A stretch of 62,961 nt of DNA from JANMDS01 sp031430575 (GTDB lineage Bacteria; Pseudomonadota; Gammaproteobacteria; Burkholderiales; Casimicrobiaceae): assembly GCA_031430575.1 (NCBI GenBank), contig JANPBT010000020.1:1-62961 (forward strand), in the 5' to 3' direction. The notes beneath the pieces are model-generated. The model was not told the DNA's origin, made no database searches, and saw only the letters and a program-made list of their open reading frames with translations. How positions within the stretch are numbered: position 1 is the first letter of the stretch; each line of letters begins with the position of its first letter. The position numbers and the translations under genes were made by a program. Of the stretch, positions 8,758 through 17,217 are shown piece after piece.

Positions 8758-10046
8758 GCGCAAGCATCATTTTGCTTTTGACCACGTGCGGTTTTCTCGC
8801 CATCGGTGTGCCCGTTGCATTTTCATTAGGGCTTTCAACGCTCGCTGCGATTGTGCTCGGCACTGACTTTCCGCTATTTGTACTACTGAAAGAAACGTTC
8901 TCTGGGATCGATAGCTTTCCGCTTATGGCCGTGCCATTTTTCATCTTGGCCGCCGAATTGATGAGTGGTGGCTCGCTCACCGAAGTGCTCCTGAAATTCG
9001 CCGCTCAGTTTGTTGGCCACAAACGGGGCGGCTTGGGCTATACCAACGTTGGTGCGCTTACCTTTTTCTCAGGCATCTCGGGCTCGGCCTTGGCCGACGC
9101 TGCGGGCCCGGGCTCGATGATGATTAAGATGATGGATAAGGCGGGGTACGACCGATCCTACGCCGCAGCGCTCACTGCCGCGACCGCCATCGTCGGGCCA
9201 ATCATTCCGCCTTCGATCATCATGATTATCTATGCATTGCAAGATGAGTCAGTCTCAGTAGGCAAGCTTTTCGTTGCTGGGTTGATTCCAGGGGTGGTCA
9301 TTGCGGCGGGCATGTGTGTCGTCAATTGGAAAATCTCCATGAAGCGCAGCTACCGCGGCGTCGGTGAGCGCCCGGGCTGGCGGGAAATGGTCGCAACGAG
9401 CTTTAAAGCGATCCCTGCCCTTTTGCTGCCCATTCTCATTCTCGGTGGCATGCGCGCGGGCTGGTTTACACCAACGGAAGCATCTGTCGTGGCGGTTTTC
9501 TATGCGCTTGTTTGCGGGAAATGGATCTACCGAACGTTGGAGTGGAAAGCAGTCCCCGATATTCTCGCTCGCTCTGCCTTACTCACTGCGTCGGTATTGA
9601 TCATCATCGGCTTATCAAATGCTTTTGCGTGGGTGTTGACTATCGAAGGCGTTCCGCAGAAGCTCGCAGAGTGGATGATTGCGCAAAATTTTTCGGCGTT
9701 TACATTTTTAATTGCCGTCAATATTTTTCTGCTCATTTTTGGTATTTTCATTGAACCCTTACCTGGCGTGATGGTGCTCGTGCCGATCTTAGCGCCGGTG
9801 GCCGCAAAGCTTGGTATTGATCCAATCCATTTCGCGATGATCGTGATCTACAACTTAACGCTGGGCATGATCACACCGCCGGTCGGAGGCTTACTTTTCG
9901 TGACCTCTAACGTATCGCGTGTCCCGCTAAACGATTTGGTACGGGAACTGAAACCATTTTTAATCGCCCACGGCGTTATCCTCTTGCTGATAACATTTAT
10001 TCCCGCGCTAAGTACATGGCTGCCTAGGGTATTGGGATTTAAATAG
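8754..10046 (+). CDS. dctM: TRAP transporter large membrane subunit (DctM)
   Basis: A 430-residue permease with about 12 hydrophobic segments. Family motifs include FFSGISGSALADAAGPG and GPIIPPSIIMIIYAL in the first half, and the matching repeat GMITPPVGGLLFVTSNV near residue 370. It drives sodium-coupled uptake of the ligand delivered by DctP. Its start overlaps the dctQ stop. A palindromic element lies in the 62 bases between its stop and apnO, possibly tuning expression of the enzyme genes relative to the transporter. Confidence 0.9.
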   Translation: MSASIILLLTTCGFLAIGVPVAFSLGLSTLAAIVLGTDFPLFVLLKETFSGIDSFPLMAVPFFILAAELMSGGSLTEVLLKFAAQFVGHKRGGLGYTNVGALTFFSGISGSALADAAGPGSMMIKMMDKAGYDRSYAAALTAATAIVGPIIPPSIIMIIYALQDESVSVGKLFVAGLIPGVVIAAGMCVVNWKISMKRSYRGVGERPGWREMVATSFKAIPALLLPILILGGMRAGWFTPTEASVVAVFYALVCGKWIYRTLEWKAVPDILARSALLTASVLIIIGLSNAFAWVLTIEGVPQKLAEWMIAQNFSAFTFLIAVNIFLLIFGIFIEPLPGVMVLVPILAPVAAKLGIDPIHFAMIVIYNLTLGMITPPVGGLLFVTSNVSRVPLNDLVRELKPFLIAHGVILLLITFIPALSTWLPRVLGFK

Positions 10047-10067
10047 CGCGATTTCAGTTGCACATTA

Positions 10068-10087
10068 AATACCTGCGGCGCAGTTTT
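10068..10087 (-). repeat. Palindromic element, reverse copy between dctM and apnO
   Basis: Core at 10073-10083, followed on the plus strand by a seven-T run. It is the only exact copy within the transporter/apionate operon. Confidence 0.85.
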
Positions 10088-10108
10088 TTTAATAATCGAT
10101 AAATTATC

Positions 10109-10936
10109 ATGACCACAATTGCTCTATTTGGCGCCGGCGGGAAGATGGGCGCACGACTTTCCAAGAATCTTGTGGGTTCACCGTTTACTGTGCGCCATAT
10201 TGAGCCTAGCGAGATCGGCAAAAAACGATTGCGTGATGACCTGGGCATTGAAACCGTGAGCATCGATAGCGCGCTTGCCGAAGCAGATGTCGTCGTGCTC
10301 GCGATTCCAGATACGATTATTGGTAAAGTTGCCCATGAAATCGCACCAAAGCTAAAGCCCGGTACGATGCTGATTACACTCGACGCTGCTGCGCCTTTCG
10401 CAGGCCATTTGCCTGAGCGCAGTGACCTGACTTACTTCGTAACCCATCCGTGCCACCCGACGATTTTTACACCGGAAGTGCATACCGCTGGCGCACCCGA
10501 TTATTTCGGTGGCGTGCGCGCGCCGCAATCGATTGTCAGCGCGCTCATGCAAGGGCCCGATGAAGCCTATGCATTGGGTGAATCTATCGCCAAAACGATT
10601 TATCAACCAGTGCTGCGCTCGTATCGCGTCACTGTCGAGCAGATGGCGCTGCTTGAGCCGGGTTTATCGGAAACCGTCTGCGCCTCATTGCTTGATGTGA
10701 TGCGAGAAGCGATGGACGAAGTCGTTGCGCGCGGAGTGCCTGCGGAAGCGGCCCGCGATTTTTTACTCGGGCATATGACCATCCTTTCAGCAGTAATTTT
10801 CAAGCAAATTCCGGGGCAATTTTCTGACGCGTGCAACAAGGCAATCGTTAATGGGAAACCACGCCTAATGCGCGATGACTGGAAAAAGGTGTTTGATCGC
10901 GACGAGATCGCAGAAAGCATTCGCCGGATTACCTAA
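10109..10936 (+). CDS. apnO: D-apionate oxidoisomerase (ApnO)
   Basis: The 275-residue protein has an N-terminal Rossmann motif ALFGAGGKMGARL (residues 5-17) and a C-terminal helical domain of the phosphogluconate-dehydrogenase C-terminal type with VTVEQMALLEPGLSETVCAS and RDFLLGHM. YFVTHPCHPTIF lies between. The overall pattern matches what I recall of ApnO, which uses NAD to turn D-apionate into 3-oxo-isoapionate with migration of a hydroxymethyl group. The next two genes encode the expected downstream activities, a RuBisCO-like protein and a DUF1537 kinase, which strongly supports the call. Its stop overlaps the next start (TAATG). Confidence 0.82.
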   Translation: MTTIALFGAGGKMGARLSKNLVGSPFTVRHIEPSEIGKKRLRDDLGIETVSIDSALAEADVVVLAIPDTIIGKVAHEIAPKLKPGTMLITLDAAAPFAGHLPERSDLTYFVTHPCHPTIFTPEVHTAGAPDYFGGVRAPQSIVSALMQGPDEAYALGESIAKTIYQPVLRSYRVTVEQMALLEPGLSETVCASLLDVMREAMDEVVARGVPAEAARDFLLGHMTILSAVIFKQIPGQFSDACNKAIVNGKPRLMRDDWKKVFDRDEIAESIRRIT

Positions 10937-12177
10937 TGCCCGAGCGCATTTTCGCCCGCTATTGGCTGGAAACGCCAGACGACCCGCAGCGCGCCGCCGA
11001 AATCATCGCGGGCGAGCAGAGTAGCGGCACGTTTCTCGCGCTTGCGAACGAAACCGATGCGCTGAAAGAGCGCTCCGGTGCCCGCATCGAGGCGCTCAAC
11101 ATCATCGAAACGGTATCAACTCCCAGCCTTCCTGGTGACTACGCTAGCGCTCGCTTTACCCGCTGCTGGCTCACGCTGTCTTGGTCGCTCGATAACTTCG
11201 GCGCATCGCTTCCCAATTTAGTCGCCACCATTGCGGGCAATTTGTTTGAGCTGAAATGCGTCTCGGGTTTGCGCATTGTTGAGCTGCGGCTGCCATCGGC
11301 ATTCGCCCTTGCCTATCCGGGTCCGGCATTCGGTGTCAGCGGTACTCGAAAACTAAGCGGCGTTGCAAGCGGCCCATTAATTGGCACGATCATCAAGCCA
11401 AGTGTTGGCATGTCGCCTGTGCAAACCGCTGCCGAAGTGCGCAAACTCATTGCTGGCGGCATTGATTTCATAAAAGATGACGAATTGCAGGGCGACGGCG
11501 CCCATTGCCCATTTGAGGAACGGGTGCGCCTTGTGATGCGTGAGATCAACGACGGCGCAGCGCGCAATGGCCGCAAAGTGATGTTCGCCTTTAACCTCAC
11601 TGGCGAGCTTGATGAAATGCGACGCCGCCACGATCTCGTCGTCGCTGAAGGCGGCACCTGCGTGATGGCGAGCCTCAATTCGGTGGGCTTAGTTGGGATA
11701 ACCGCCTTGCGCCGCCATAGTCAGCTACCGATCCACGCCCATCGAAACGGCTGGGGCATGCTCAGCCGCAGCCCCGCACTCGGTTGGGACTACGCGCCAT
11801 GGCAAATGCTTTGGCGACTCGCGGGCGCCGATCATCTCCACGTTAATGGACTTGCCAACAAATTTAGCGAGAATGATGAGAGCGTTATCGCGTCTGCCTG
11901 CGCCGTGCAAGCGCCGTTGTTTGCTGATGCACCGTGCGCCGCAATGCCAGTATTTAGCTCGGGGCAAACGGGATTGCAAGCGGCACGCACCTTTGCCGCA
12001 CTCAATTCAACCGATCTCATTTACGCCGCAGGCGGTGGCATTTTCGGTCACCCCGATGGCGTTGCTGGCGGCGTAACCGCGATGCGGCAGGCGTGGGACG
12101 CGGCAGTGAAGGGCATTGCAATCAACGTTGCCGCGCGCGCACATCCCGAGCTTCGTCGCGCGCTGAGTTTTTGGTAA
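10936..12177 (+). CDS. RuBisCO-like protein, 3-oxo-isoapionate-4-phosphate transcarboxylase/hydrolase or decarboxylase (OiaT/OiaX type)
   Basis: A 413-residue member of the RuBisCO large-chain fold that keeps most active-site residues: Lys154 in GTIIKPSVG, the carbamate lysine Lys180 with Asp182 and Glu183 in DFIKDDE, the IHAHR motif at 266-270, Lys309 in HVNGLANKF, the SSGQTG phosphate loop near 341 and GGGIFGHPDG near 367. RuBisCO-like proteins in apionate clusters act on 3-oxo-isoapionate-4-phosphate, either decarboxylating it (OiaX) or splitting it to 3-phosphoglycerate and glycolate (OiaT). The neighbouring glcD, and the absence of erythrulose-phosphate isomerases, favour OiaT, but this is inference. 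Confidence 0.75.
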   Translation: MPERIFARYWLETPDDPQRAAEIIAGEQSSGTFLALANETDALKERSGARIEALNIIETVSTPSLPGDYASARFTRCWLTLSWSLDNFGASLPNLVATIAGNLFELKCVSGLRIVELRLPSAFALAYPGPAFGVSGTRKLSGVASGPLIGTIIKPSVGMSPVQTAAEVRKLIAGGIDFIKDDELQGDGAHCPFEERVRLVMREINDGAARNGRKVMFAFNLTGELDEMRRRHDLVVAEGGTCVMASLNSVGLVGITALRRHSQLPIHAHRNGWGMLSRSPALGWDYAPWQMLWRLAGADHLHVNGLANKFSENDESVIASACAVQAPLFADAPCAAMPVFSSGQTGLQAARTFAALNSTDLIYAAGGGIFGHPDGVAGGVTAMRQAWDAAVKGIAINVAARAHPELRRALSFW

Positions 12178-12186
12178 ACCACACGC

Positions 12187-13569
12187 GTGACTGAAACTTC
12201 ACTTCCTGACGGCAGATTGCTCGCCTATTACGGCGATGATTTCACCGGCTCAACGGACGTGATGCAAGTCTGCGCAGCGGCGGGGTTAGAGACCGTTTTG
12301 TTTCTACGTACGCCGAGCGCGCAAGATCTCGCCCGCGTCCCAAATGCGCGGGTCATCGGCATCGCGGGCGATGCGCGAAGCCGATCTCCGCAATGGATGG
12401 ACGCAAATCTGCCTGCTATTTTCAACACTTTAGCCACGCTCGGTGCGCCGATTCTGCAGTATAAAGTTTGCTCTACGTTTGATTCATCGCCGACCACCGG
12501 ATCAATCGGTCGAGCGATTGATATTGGCGTGAACACCACCGGCGGCACGTGGTCGCCGATGATCATCGGTGCACCTTCGCTCAAGCGGTATCAAGCGTTC
12601 GGAAACTTATTCGCCATCGCCGATGGCGTCGGGCACCGGCTTGATCGGCATCCGACGATGCGAGCGCATCCGGTGACGCCGATGCATGAAGCAGATTTGC
12701 GTCTGCACCTTCGCGCACAAACTAATCGTCGCATCGAGCTGATTGACCTCACGCAATTGCAGTCTGGCACCGCACCTTCACGTCGCGACGCCAGCGCAGG
12801 CGATGATGCACCCATCGTCTTATTTGACGCGATTGATCACCAGACTTTGCACGAGGCCGGGCGAACGATCTGGGAAGGACGGCATCAGGGCAACGCGACG
12901 CAGACCATGAGCGCCTCGTCTTCGGGCTTACCTGCGGCGTTGATCGCCCATTGGCGGGAGCAGAAATGGCTTGCACACGCGTTCGAACTTCCTGCAGCGC
13001 AACTTGTAAATCATGTGCTCGTTGTCTCGGGCAGTTGCTCTCCGGTGACAGCAGCCCAAATCGCGTGGGCGCAAGCAAATGGATTTTGCTGCACGCGCAT
13101 TGAACTGCCCGCAATCTTTGCGCAGGAATCCACCGCCATCGAAATTGCCCGTATCGTTGAAGTGGCGTTGACCGCGATCGCGCGCGGTCAATCGCCGGTG
13201 ATCTACTCGGCAACGGGCAGCGACGATCCCGCCGTTCGTGATTTTGATCGCACCTGTGCCAGCGTGGGAATTTCGCGCGCGGTGGGTGCGAAACGCATCG
13301 GCGACGCCTTGGCACAAATCGTCAAGCAAATTTTGCAGCACGGGGTTGTGCGCCGCGTCGTCGTCGCAGGTGGCGACAGCTCAGGCGCGGTCATGCAAGC
13401 ACTCGACGCGACCGCGCTTACGATTGCGGGGCTGCTCGAGCCTGGTGCCCCGTTGTGTCGCATTTCATCGCACGCGCCTCAGCTCGATGGCATTGAGGTT
13501 TCGCTCAAAGGTGGGCAAATGGGCGCAGTGAATTTCTTTGAGATTGCACGACGCGGAAAAGCGACGTAG
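12187..13569 (+). CDS. oiaK: 3-oxo-isoapionate kinase, DUF1537 family (OiaK)
   Basis: A 460-residue kinase of the four-carbon acid-sugar kinase family. The N-terminal substrate domain has YYGDDFTGSTDVM and QYKVCSTFDSSPTTGSIG; the C-terminal nucleotide domain has VVSGSCSPVTAAQI, VVVAGGDSSGAVMQAL and VSLKGGQMGAVNFF. The start is GTG 12187, nine bases after the RuBisCO-like gene. In this context it should phosphorylate 3-oxo-isoapionate at O4, feeding the RuBisCO-like enzyme. A near-copy of the palindromic core (CTGCAGCGCAA, 12992-13002) encodes LPAAQL. A second DUF1537 kinase at 15044-16309 belongs to the convergent threonate operon; swapped specificities cannot be excluded. Confidence 0.8.
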   Translation: MTETSLPDGRLLAYYGDDFTGSTDVMQVCAAAGLETVLFLRTPSAQDLARVPNARVIGIAGDARSRSPQWMDANLPAIFNTLATLGAPILQYKVCSTFDSSPTTGSIGRAIDIGVNTTGGTWSPMIIGAPSLKRYQAFGNLFAIADGVGHRLDRHPTMRAHPVTPMHEADLRLHLRAQTNRRIELIDLTQLQSGTAPSRRDASAGDDAPIVLFDAIDHQTLHEAGRTIWEGRHQGNATQTMSASSSGLPAALIAHWREQKWLAHAFELPAAQLVNHVLVVSGSCSPVTAAQIAWAQANGFCCTRIELPAIFAQESTAIEIARIVEVALTAIARGQSPVIYSATGSDDPAVRDFDRTCASVGISRAVGAKRIGDALAQIVKQILQHGVVRRVVVAGGDSSGAVMQALDATALTIAGLLEPGAPLCRISSHAPQLDGIEVSLKGGQMGAVNFFEIARRGKAT

Positions 13570-13584
13570 CCCGCTCGCAACCCA

Positions 13585-14373
13585 TCAAGCGATACCGAGC
13601 TTCATTGCTTCGCGCCAACCCAATCCATCGATGGTCGTCGTTCGCGGCTTGTATTCACAGCCAACCCAACCTGAGTAGCCCGATTTCTCAATTTGATCGA
13701 AAAGGTAGGGGTAGTTAAGTTCGCCCGTGCCCGGCTCGCCGCGCCCGGGGACGTCAGCAACTTGAATGTGGCCGATATGCGCCAAATTTGCTTTAAGCGT
13801 ATCAGTAATTCGCCCCTCGGTCATCTGCACGTGATACAGATCAAACATAATTTTGAGATTAGGCCGACCAAGCGTATCAATAAGTTCGCGCGCTTGCGAT
13901 TGCCGGTTCATCCAATAATGTGGCCGATCTATTGGGTTGAGCGGCTCAACCAAAATCGTGCGCCCTGATTGCGCGGCCAAATCAGCAGCGAATGCGATAT
14001 TTTCTAAATAAACTGCGCCGCAGGTATCGGCAAGCAACGACGGCGTACGCATACCAGCCATGACATGAACGCTTTTGCAATCCAAGGCTTGAGCGTAGTC
14101 AAGCGCCTGCCGCACGCCAGCTTGAAATTGCACTCTGCGCGCCGGATCAATCGCTAAGCCCCATTCGCCATTTTCGGTATCTCCGGGCGCGGTATTTAAC
14201 CCGATGAGTTGCAAACCATGCTCGCGCAATTTCTCTGCAATTTGAGAGGCAGGCCAATCATAGGGAAACCAAAACTCAACTGCTTTAAATCCATTGGCGG
14301 CAGCAAGCGCGAAGCGCTCCATGAACGGCGCCTCCGTAAACATGATGGATAAATTAGCAGAAAGTTTGATCAT
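13585..14373 (-). CDS. otnI: 2-oxo-tetronate isomerase, hydroxypyruvate isomerase family (OtnI)
   Basis: A TIM-barrel isomerase of about 262 residues. It begins MIKLSANLSIMFTEAPFMER, the standard start of the Hyi/OtnI group, and contains FWFPYDWP, LNTAPGD, VEPLNPIDRPHYWM and GYSGWVGCEYKP, with the acidic and histidine metal ligands expected. It would interconvert 2-oxo- and 3-oxo-tetronate. A GTG at 14388 overlaps the otnC stop and is an alternative start; I prefer ATG 14373 by similarity. It is the last gene of the minus-strand operon and converges on oiaK with a 15-base gap. A palindromic element inside encodes TCGAV. Confidence 0.82.
   Translation of the reverse strand: MIKLSANLSIMFTEAPFMERFALAAANGFKAVEFWFPYDWPASQIAEKLREHGLQLIGLNTAPGDTENGEWGLAIDPARRVQFQAGVRQALDYAQALDCKSVHVMAGMRTPSLLADTCGAVYLENIAFAADLAAQSGRTILVEPLNPIDRPHYWMNRQSQARELIDTLGRPNLKIMFDLYHVQMTEGRITDTLKANLAHIGHIQVADVPGRGEPGTGELNYPYLFDQIEKSGYSGWVGCEYKPRTTTIDGLGWREAMKLGIA
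14009..14028 (+). repeat. Palindromic element inside otnI
   Basis: Core at 14013-14023. Read in the gene direction it gives TCGAV within LADTCGAVYLE. Confidence 0.8.
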
Positions 14374-14384
14374 AGTTTCGACAT

Positions 14385-15047
14385 TCACCAGTGGGCGCTA
14401 AATTTCTTTCGCAATTCTGAAATTTGAATTTCAGACAGCGACCGGATACGTCCACCGGAAAGCACGAAAAGGCGCGCGGTTTCCTCCAGCTCTTCCAGCA
14501 GCGCCATTGCTGCACTCGCTGTGCGCTGCCAAACAATTGGGCCCAAGCGCTCTAGCATCACAGCGCGCAAATGCGGGTTTCGTGCAATGGCAGATTCCAC
14601 TACGGCGAGCACAGATTGATCCCCGGGCGCGGTGTAGGCAAGGTGTGGCACACGCCCGACCTTCATTACAAAATAAGGCGTAATCGGCAGCAGCAATTCG
14701 TCAGAAATGCTAACGACTGGCGACATCGCGCTTTGAGCCACTAAGTGCGTGCTATGGGTGTGAATCACGCAGCGGGCATCGCCACCGACTTGTGCATTTG
14801 CCTTGTAAATCGCGTGATGCAGCCCTAGGGTTTTACTGGGTGAAGGACCGGCGATTGGACGCAGCGCTAAATCGACCCGGCTCAACCCCGCTGGATCGAG
14901 AAATCCCAAGCATGCATCGGTTGGCGTAATGAGATAACCATCCTCTAAGCGAACGCTAATATTTCCTGCAGTGGAGTGCACATAGCCACGCCCAAAAAGG
15001 GACGCGCCAATTCGACAGATTTCTTCTCGTGCCGTATTTTCATTCAT
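14385..15047 (-). CDS. otnC: 3-oxo-tetronate 4-phosphate decarboxylase, class II aldolase family (OtnC)
   Basis: A 220-residue class II aldolase/adducin protein. It shows YVHSTAGNISVRLEDGYLITP (phosphate loop), and the zinc site VIHTHSTHLVAQS with the HTHS histidines. It would decarboxylate 3-oxo-tetronate-4-phosphate to dihydroxyacetone phosphate. Start and stop overlap its neighbours by four bases (ATGA type), so it is tightly coupled with otnK upstream and otnI downstream. Length fits the family of about 210 residues. Confidence 0.85.
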   Translation of the reverse strand: MNENTAREEICRIGASLFGRGYVHSTAGNISVRLEDGYLITPTDACLGFLDPAGLSRVDLALRPIAGPSPSKTLGLHHAIYKANAQVGGDARCVIHTHSTHLVAQSAMSPVVSISDELLLPITPYFVMKVGRVPHLAYTAPGDQSVLAVVESAIARNPHLRAVMLERLGPIVWQRTASAAMALLEELEETARLFVLSGGRIRSLSEIQISELRKKFSAHW

Positions 15048-16309
15048 AGGAGCGTAAAGGCTTTAGTGAAGAAATCGTCGGTGCCAAAATTGCCTGATTT
15101 AAGCGCGAGATGAAGTGGTAGGCCATCCGAGACCGCGTAGCACCACGGCACACCGGGATCAATCTGGGGGCCAATTTGCATTTGGGTAACGCCCAACGCC
15201 TGCACGCACGCGCCGGAGGTCTCACCACCGGCTACGATAAGTTGCGCGACGCCTTGATCGACCAGCCCGCGTGCAATCTGCCCCAAGGCACGCTCGATCA
15301 ATTCACCTGCTTTTGCGCTCCCCATTTGGGCTTGAATCGCCAAAACCGATTCGGCATTTGCGGTTGAGTAAAGGAGAATGATCGCGGCACTTTGCACCTG
15401 CGCCCACTGCAGCGCTTTTTCGATCACGTTATCGCCATTGGCCAGCTGCGCAGCGTCGATCTTAAACGCAGGAACGCCATTGGCAATCGCGTGCGCGACT
15501 TGTCGGTTAGTCGCGCTTGAGCAGCTTCCACTGATGATCGCACGCCGACCGCGCGCTGCGGGTAATTTCACCGCGCTTGGGTGTGGTTGCTGCTGATGAT
15601 TTTGCGGCAAGCCGATGGCGACTCCAGACCCGGCAGTCACGAGTGCTAAGTCGGAGCAGGCGCGGCCAATTGTCATCAAATCGGCGTTTGAAATCGCGTC
15701 AACGATTGCGATGCTAACGCCTTCTTTTTTGAGTTGCAGCGCCCGCGCCCGTATCGCTGTTTCGCCTGCTGCGACGACACGAAAATCAATCAAGCCCACT
15801 TTTCGTACGCATTGCGCTTGCATCAACGTCACTAAATTTGATTCGTTCATGGGCGTGAGTGGATGCGATTTCATGCTCGAATCGGAGAGCAGCGTGTCGC
15901 CTACAAATAAATGCCCCTTAAAAACGGTGCGCCCATTGTCAGGAAATGCAGGTGTGGCGATGGTGAAATCAGCGCCGAGCGCTGCCATGAGCGCTTCAGT
16001 CACCGGTCCGATGTTGCCAAAGCGCTCGGGCGCATACCAGCTATCGAACGTCGAGCAGTATTTGAAATATACCTGCGGCGCAGATTGCGCCCGCAACCAC
16101 GCCAATGCCGCAAGACTTTCTGCCACCGCTTCGCTTATCGGTGTCGTGCGTGACTTTAGCGCAACAACCACGGCATCCACATCGAGCGCAAGTGGCGTAA
16201 CCGGCACACCATTCATCTGCAGCACGCGAAACCCAGCGCGTGCGAGGTTGTTGGCTAAGTCAGTCGCGCCGGTGAAATCGTCTGCGATACAACCCAACTT
16301 CAGTGTCAT
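15044..16309 (-). CDS. otnK: 3-oxo-tetronate kinase, DUF1537 family (OtnK)
   Basis: This 421-residue acid-sugar kinase begins MTLKLGCIADDFTGATDLAN, the DDFTGATD motif of the family, followed by YFKYCSTFDSW and HPLTPMNESNLV. The C-terminal half has IISGSCSSATNRQVA, LIVAGGETSGACVQAL and LALKSGNFGTDDFF. It should phosphorylate 3-oxo-tetronate at O4. It overlaps ltnD upstream and otnC downstream. A palindromic element encodes SAPQV between the first and second conserved blocks. Confidence 0.87.
   Translation of the reverse strand: MTLKLGCIADDFTGATDLANNLARAGFRVLQMNGVPVTPLALDVDAVVVALKSRTTPISEAVAESLAALAWLRAQSAPQVYFKYCSTFDSWYAPERFGNIGPVTEALMAALGADFTIATPAFPDNGRTVFKGHLFVGDTLLSDSSMKSHPLTPMNESNLVTLMQAQCVRKVGLIDFRVVAAGETAIRARALQLKKEGVSIAIVDAISNADLMTIGRACSDLALVTAGSGVAIGLPQNHQQQPHPSAVKLPAARGRRAIISGSCSSATNRQVAHAIANGVPAFKIDAAQLANGDNVIEKALQWAQVQSAAIILLYSTANAESVLAIQAQMGSAKAGELIERALGQIARGLVDQGVAQLIVAGGETSGACVQALGVTQMQIGPQIDPGVPWCYAVSDGLPLHLALKSGNFGTDDFFTKAFTLL
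16068..16087 (-). repeat. Palindromic element inside otnK
   Basis: Core at 16073-16083. Read in the gene direction it gives SAPQVY immediately before the conserved FKYCSTFDS block. Confidence 0.8.
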
Positions 16310-17217
16310 GTTAAATCCATTTTTCCCGCGGGCAATCGAATGCCGGGGAAAATCTTAATCACCGCACTATCGTCTTCCTTCGCAAATCCCGCACTCGATG
16401 CCTGCATAAACATCTGATGCGCAGTGCTCGAAAGCGGTAGCGGAAATTTGGTGGCGCGCGCCACGTCGAGCACGATCCCCAAATCTTTCACAAAAATATC
16501 GACCGCCGATAGCGCCGTGTAATCGCCAGCCAACACATGGGGCATGCGGTTTTGAAACATCCAACTATTGCCCGCGCTATTGGTAATTACTTCAAAGAGC
16601 GCATCGGGATCAATGTTTTCACGTAGACCCAAAGCCATCGCTTCTGCCGCGGCGGCAATGTGTACACCCGCGAGCAGTTGATTGATGATTTTGACTTTAC
16701 TTCCGTTACCCGCGCGGTCGCCAAGCTTATACACCTTGGCGGCCATCGCATTAAGAAACGGATCGGCCTTGGCGTAGGCCTCTGCCTTGCCTGCCGTCAT
16801 CATCGTGATTTGACCGTTACGCGCACGTTGCGCGCCGCCTGAGATCGGTGCGTCTAAATAATGAATGTTGAGGGCATTTAATCGCGCTTCTAGGGCAATC
16901 GACCAGTTTGGGTCAACGGTAGAACACATCACAAACGCTGCGCCCTTCTTCAATTGATTGACGCAACCATTTGCCCCAAAAAGCACATCTTCGGTCTGCG
17001 CTGCATTGACGACAACGCTCACCAATACATCGCAACACTTCGCAAGTGAGGCGAGGGAATCATGCGCGGTACCACCCTCTTTCACAAACGCCTGCATCAC
17101 ATCGCGGCGCACATCAAATACGTGCACGGAAAACCCTGCCCGACGCAAGCTTGCCGCCATGCCGCCACCCATCGCGCCTAAGCCAATGAGGCCAATTTCG
17201 TCCATTGCATTCATCAT
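16306..17217 (-). CDS. ltnD: L-threonate dehydrogenase, beta-hydroxyacid dehydrogenase family (LtnD)
   Basis: A 303-residue NAD-dependent dehydrogenase. The dinucleotide motif IGLIGLGAMGGGMAASL is at the start, the substrate loop DAPISGGAQRARNGQITMM follows near residue 120, and the catalytic lysine lies in GNGSKVKIINQLL. It would oxidise L-threonate to 2-oxo-tetronate, the entry step of the operon. ATG 17217 overlaps the stop of the regulator gene; a second ATG at 17205 is possible. D-erythronate uptake would need a different dehydrogenase, not seen here. Confidence 0.83.
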   Translation of the reverse strand: MMNAMDEIGLIGLGAMGGGMAASLRRAGFSVHVFDVRRDVMQAFVKEGGTAHDSLASLAKCCDVLVSVVVNAAQTEDVLFGANGCVNQLKKGAAFVMCSTVDPNWSIALEARLNALNIHYLDAPISGGAQRARNGQITMMTAGKAEAYAKADPFLNAMAAKVYKLGDRAGNGSKVKIINQLLAGVHIAAAAEAMALGLRENIDPDALFEVITNSAGNSWMFQNRMPHVLAGDYTALSAVDIFVKDLGIVLDVARATKFPLPLSSTAHQMFMQASSAGFAKEDDSAVIKIFPGIRLPAGKMDLT

